From: Gemmatimonadota bacterium
Lineage (GTDB): Bacteria; Gemmatimonadota; Gemmatimonadetes; Gemmatimonadales; GWC2-71-9
Assembly (NCBI GenBank): GCA_003221985.1
Contig: QHUQ01000167.1
Span: 1 to 14,302, forward strand
Direction of reading: 5' to 3'
DNA length: 14,302 nt
Below, piece by piece: positions 13,528 through 14,302 of this stretch. The notes under the pieces are model-generated. The model made no database searches and was not told the DNA's origin. It saw only the letters and a program-made list of their open reading frames with translations. The position numbers and the translations under genes are program-made. Position 1 is the first letter of the stretch. Each line of letters begins with the position of its first letter.

Positions 13528-14302
13528 GACGGGGCCCGCCGTCACTGTCACCGTCGCCGTCTGCTTGATCGCAACCCCGTTGATGGTTGCCGAGACCGCC
13601 TTCGATCCGGCGACAGTGGAGCTCAGGCTGCCCGTGGCGACACCGCTGGGGTTGGTCGGGCCCGGCTGCGTCAGCGTGTTACCCGAGCCGCTCGCCGACA
13701 GCACGACCGTTGCGCCGCTGATCGGATTTCCGCCCGCGTCCCGCGCCGTCACCGTAATCGTCGACGTCCCACTGCCAGCGGTGATCGAAGTCGGCGACGC
13801 CGTCACCGTCGATTGCGACGCCGAGACCGGTCCGACCGTCACGGTCACACTCGCCGTCTGGTTGAGCGCGACACCACCGGCCGTGGCCGAAATCGTCTTC
13901 GTCTCCACGACCGTTGACCGCAGCGTGCCCGTAGCGACGCCACTCGCGTTGGTTGCGCTTGCCGGCTGCGTCAGCGTATTGCCGGAGCCCGTCGCACTCA
14001 GCGCCACCGTCACGCCGCTCACGGGGTTGCCGTTCGCATCACGCGCGGTGACGGTGATCGTCGACGTCCCGCTGCCCGCCGCGATCGAGGTCGGCGACGC
14101 CGTCACCGTCGACTGCGTAGCCGAAACCGGGCCGGCGGTAACCGTCACGCTCGCCGTCTGCGTGATCGCGACTCCGCTGATCGTTGCCGAGACCGTCTTC
14201 GACCCTGCGATCGTCGAGCTCAAGCTGCCCGTTGCGACACCACTGCCATTGGTCGGGGCCGGCTGGGACAACGTGTTGCCCGAGCCGGTCGCCGACAGCA
14301 CT
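13321..14302 (-). CDS. Surface protein, N-terminal side: tandem Ig-like (Big_1-type) repeats, cut by window edge
   Basis: The gene enters from the right edge and encodes Ser/Thr/Val/Gly-rich tandem repeats of 99-100 residues. Each has STVTASPTSI, TSTITVTARDANGNPVSG, SGNTLTQP, SGVATGSLSSTVAGSK and a closing TVTVTAGP. This is the pattern of bacterial Ig-like domain 1 (invasin/intimin type). Two complete units, one partial unit at the edge and one truncated unit are visible. After TVTVTAGPV at 13528 the frame turns into an Arg/Glu-rich shadow (GGRDERERG), while the true continuation is in the next frame. The meaningful part of this frame is therefore about 13528-14302, although it stays open to 13321. 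Such proteins are usually secreted or outer-membrane linked adhesins; the signal peptide lies outside the window. Confidence 0.8.
   Translation of the reverse strand, partial: VLSATGSGNTLSQPAPTNGSGVATGSLSSTIAGSKTVSATISGVAITQTASVTVTAGPVSATQSTVTASPTSIAAGSGTSTITVTARDANGNPVSGVTVALSATGSGNTLTQPASATNASGVATGTLRSTVVETKTISATAGGVALNQTASVTVTVGPVSASQSTVTASPTSITAGSGTSTITVTARDAGGNPISGATVVLSASGSGNTLTQPGPTNPSGVATGSLSSTVAGSKAVSATINGVAIKQTATVTVTAGPVGGRDERERGRDGEPELHGGWLEDRVRHDQRRGHHPDGDRDGHSPDRKPDRVYQHVGHEPGSGRLYRDR
13531..14302 (-). repeat. Tandem coding repeats of about 300 bp (Ig-like units)
   Basis: Minus-strand units: a partial one from the right edge to 14128, a complete 300-bp unit at 13828-14127, and a complete 297-bp unit at 13531-13827. 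A shortened fourth unit begins at 13530. The complete units are highly similar at the DNA level too, with long shared stretches around the TVTASPTSI and TVTVTAGP codons. That makes the array prone to recombination and to mis-assembly. Confidence 0.9.

Noticed and set aside
13531..14302. Regular ~300-bp repeats considered as CRISPR or mobile repeats
   Set aside because: They are long, in frame and encode Ig-like domains with codon-level divergence, so they are protein repeats.

Overview
This is a GC-rich bacterial window with tightly packed genes. It reads as part of an exopolysaccharide or cell-surface glycan biosynthesis locus of the exosortase (XrtA/PEP-CTERM-associated) type, ending on the right in a repetitive surface protein. 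No exosortase, chain-length or export gene and no PEP-CTERM substrate lies inside it, so it is one part of a larger locus. The C-terminal domain style of the right-end Ig/PKD protein recalls Gemmatimonadota (possibly Acidobacteriota). That placement is from memory of the family and is tentative.

Layout, left to right. (i) Positions 1-4355, all minus strand: GT2 glycosyltransferase, FkbM methyltransferase, GT4 glycosyltransferase, class I methyltransferase, and a membrane-anchored SGNH hydrolase cut by the left edge. Several genes are translationally coupled. (ii) 4537-6614, plus: NodB-type polysaccharide deacetylase coupled to a two-part GNAT-like acyltransferase. (iii) 6636-9322, minus: acyl carrier protein, AMP-forming acyl ligase and a methyltransferase in one tight operon. 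The methyltransferase has an 11-G tract near its start. (iv) 9464-10992, plus, divergent from the ACP: Sfp-type phosphopantetheinyl transferase coupled to a second deacetylase-like gene whose 3' part looks damaged. (v) 10998-12754, minus: a PEP-CTERM/XrtA-type polysaccharide deacetylase coupled to a FemAB-related protein; the deacetylase appears to lack an internal segment. (vi) 12843-14302, minus: 3' part of a surface protein with tandem ~100-residue Ig-like repeats and a PKD domain, with an internal frameshift.

How the genes may work together: the two glycosyltransferases build a sugar chain. The FkbM and class I methyltransferases, SGNH hydrolase, GNAT/FemAB-like proteins and deacetylases would decorate or trim it. 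The PPTase would activate the ACP, the ligase would load it with a carboxylic acid, and the loaded group could be passed to the glycan or to a lipid partner. This last step is inference.

The most striking anomaly is in the last 3.5 kb. Three genes each appear to have lost a stretch of roughly 50-60 codons (near 10846, 12485 and 13527), two of them with a frameshift. This may be real decay, or an assembly problem such as scaffold gaps closed without Ns. Reads should settle it. No tRNA, rRNA, CRISPR array, insertion sequence or transposase was seen, and no gene-free stretch exceeds 300 bases.
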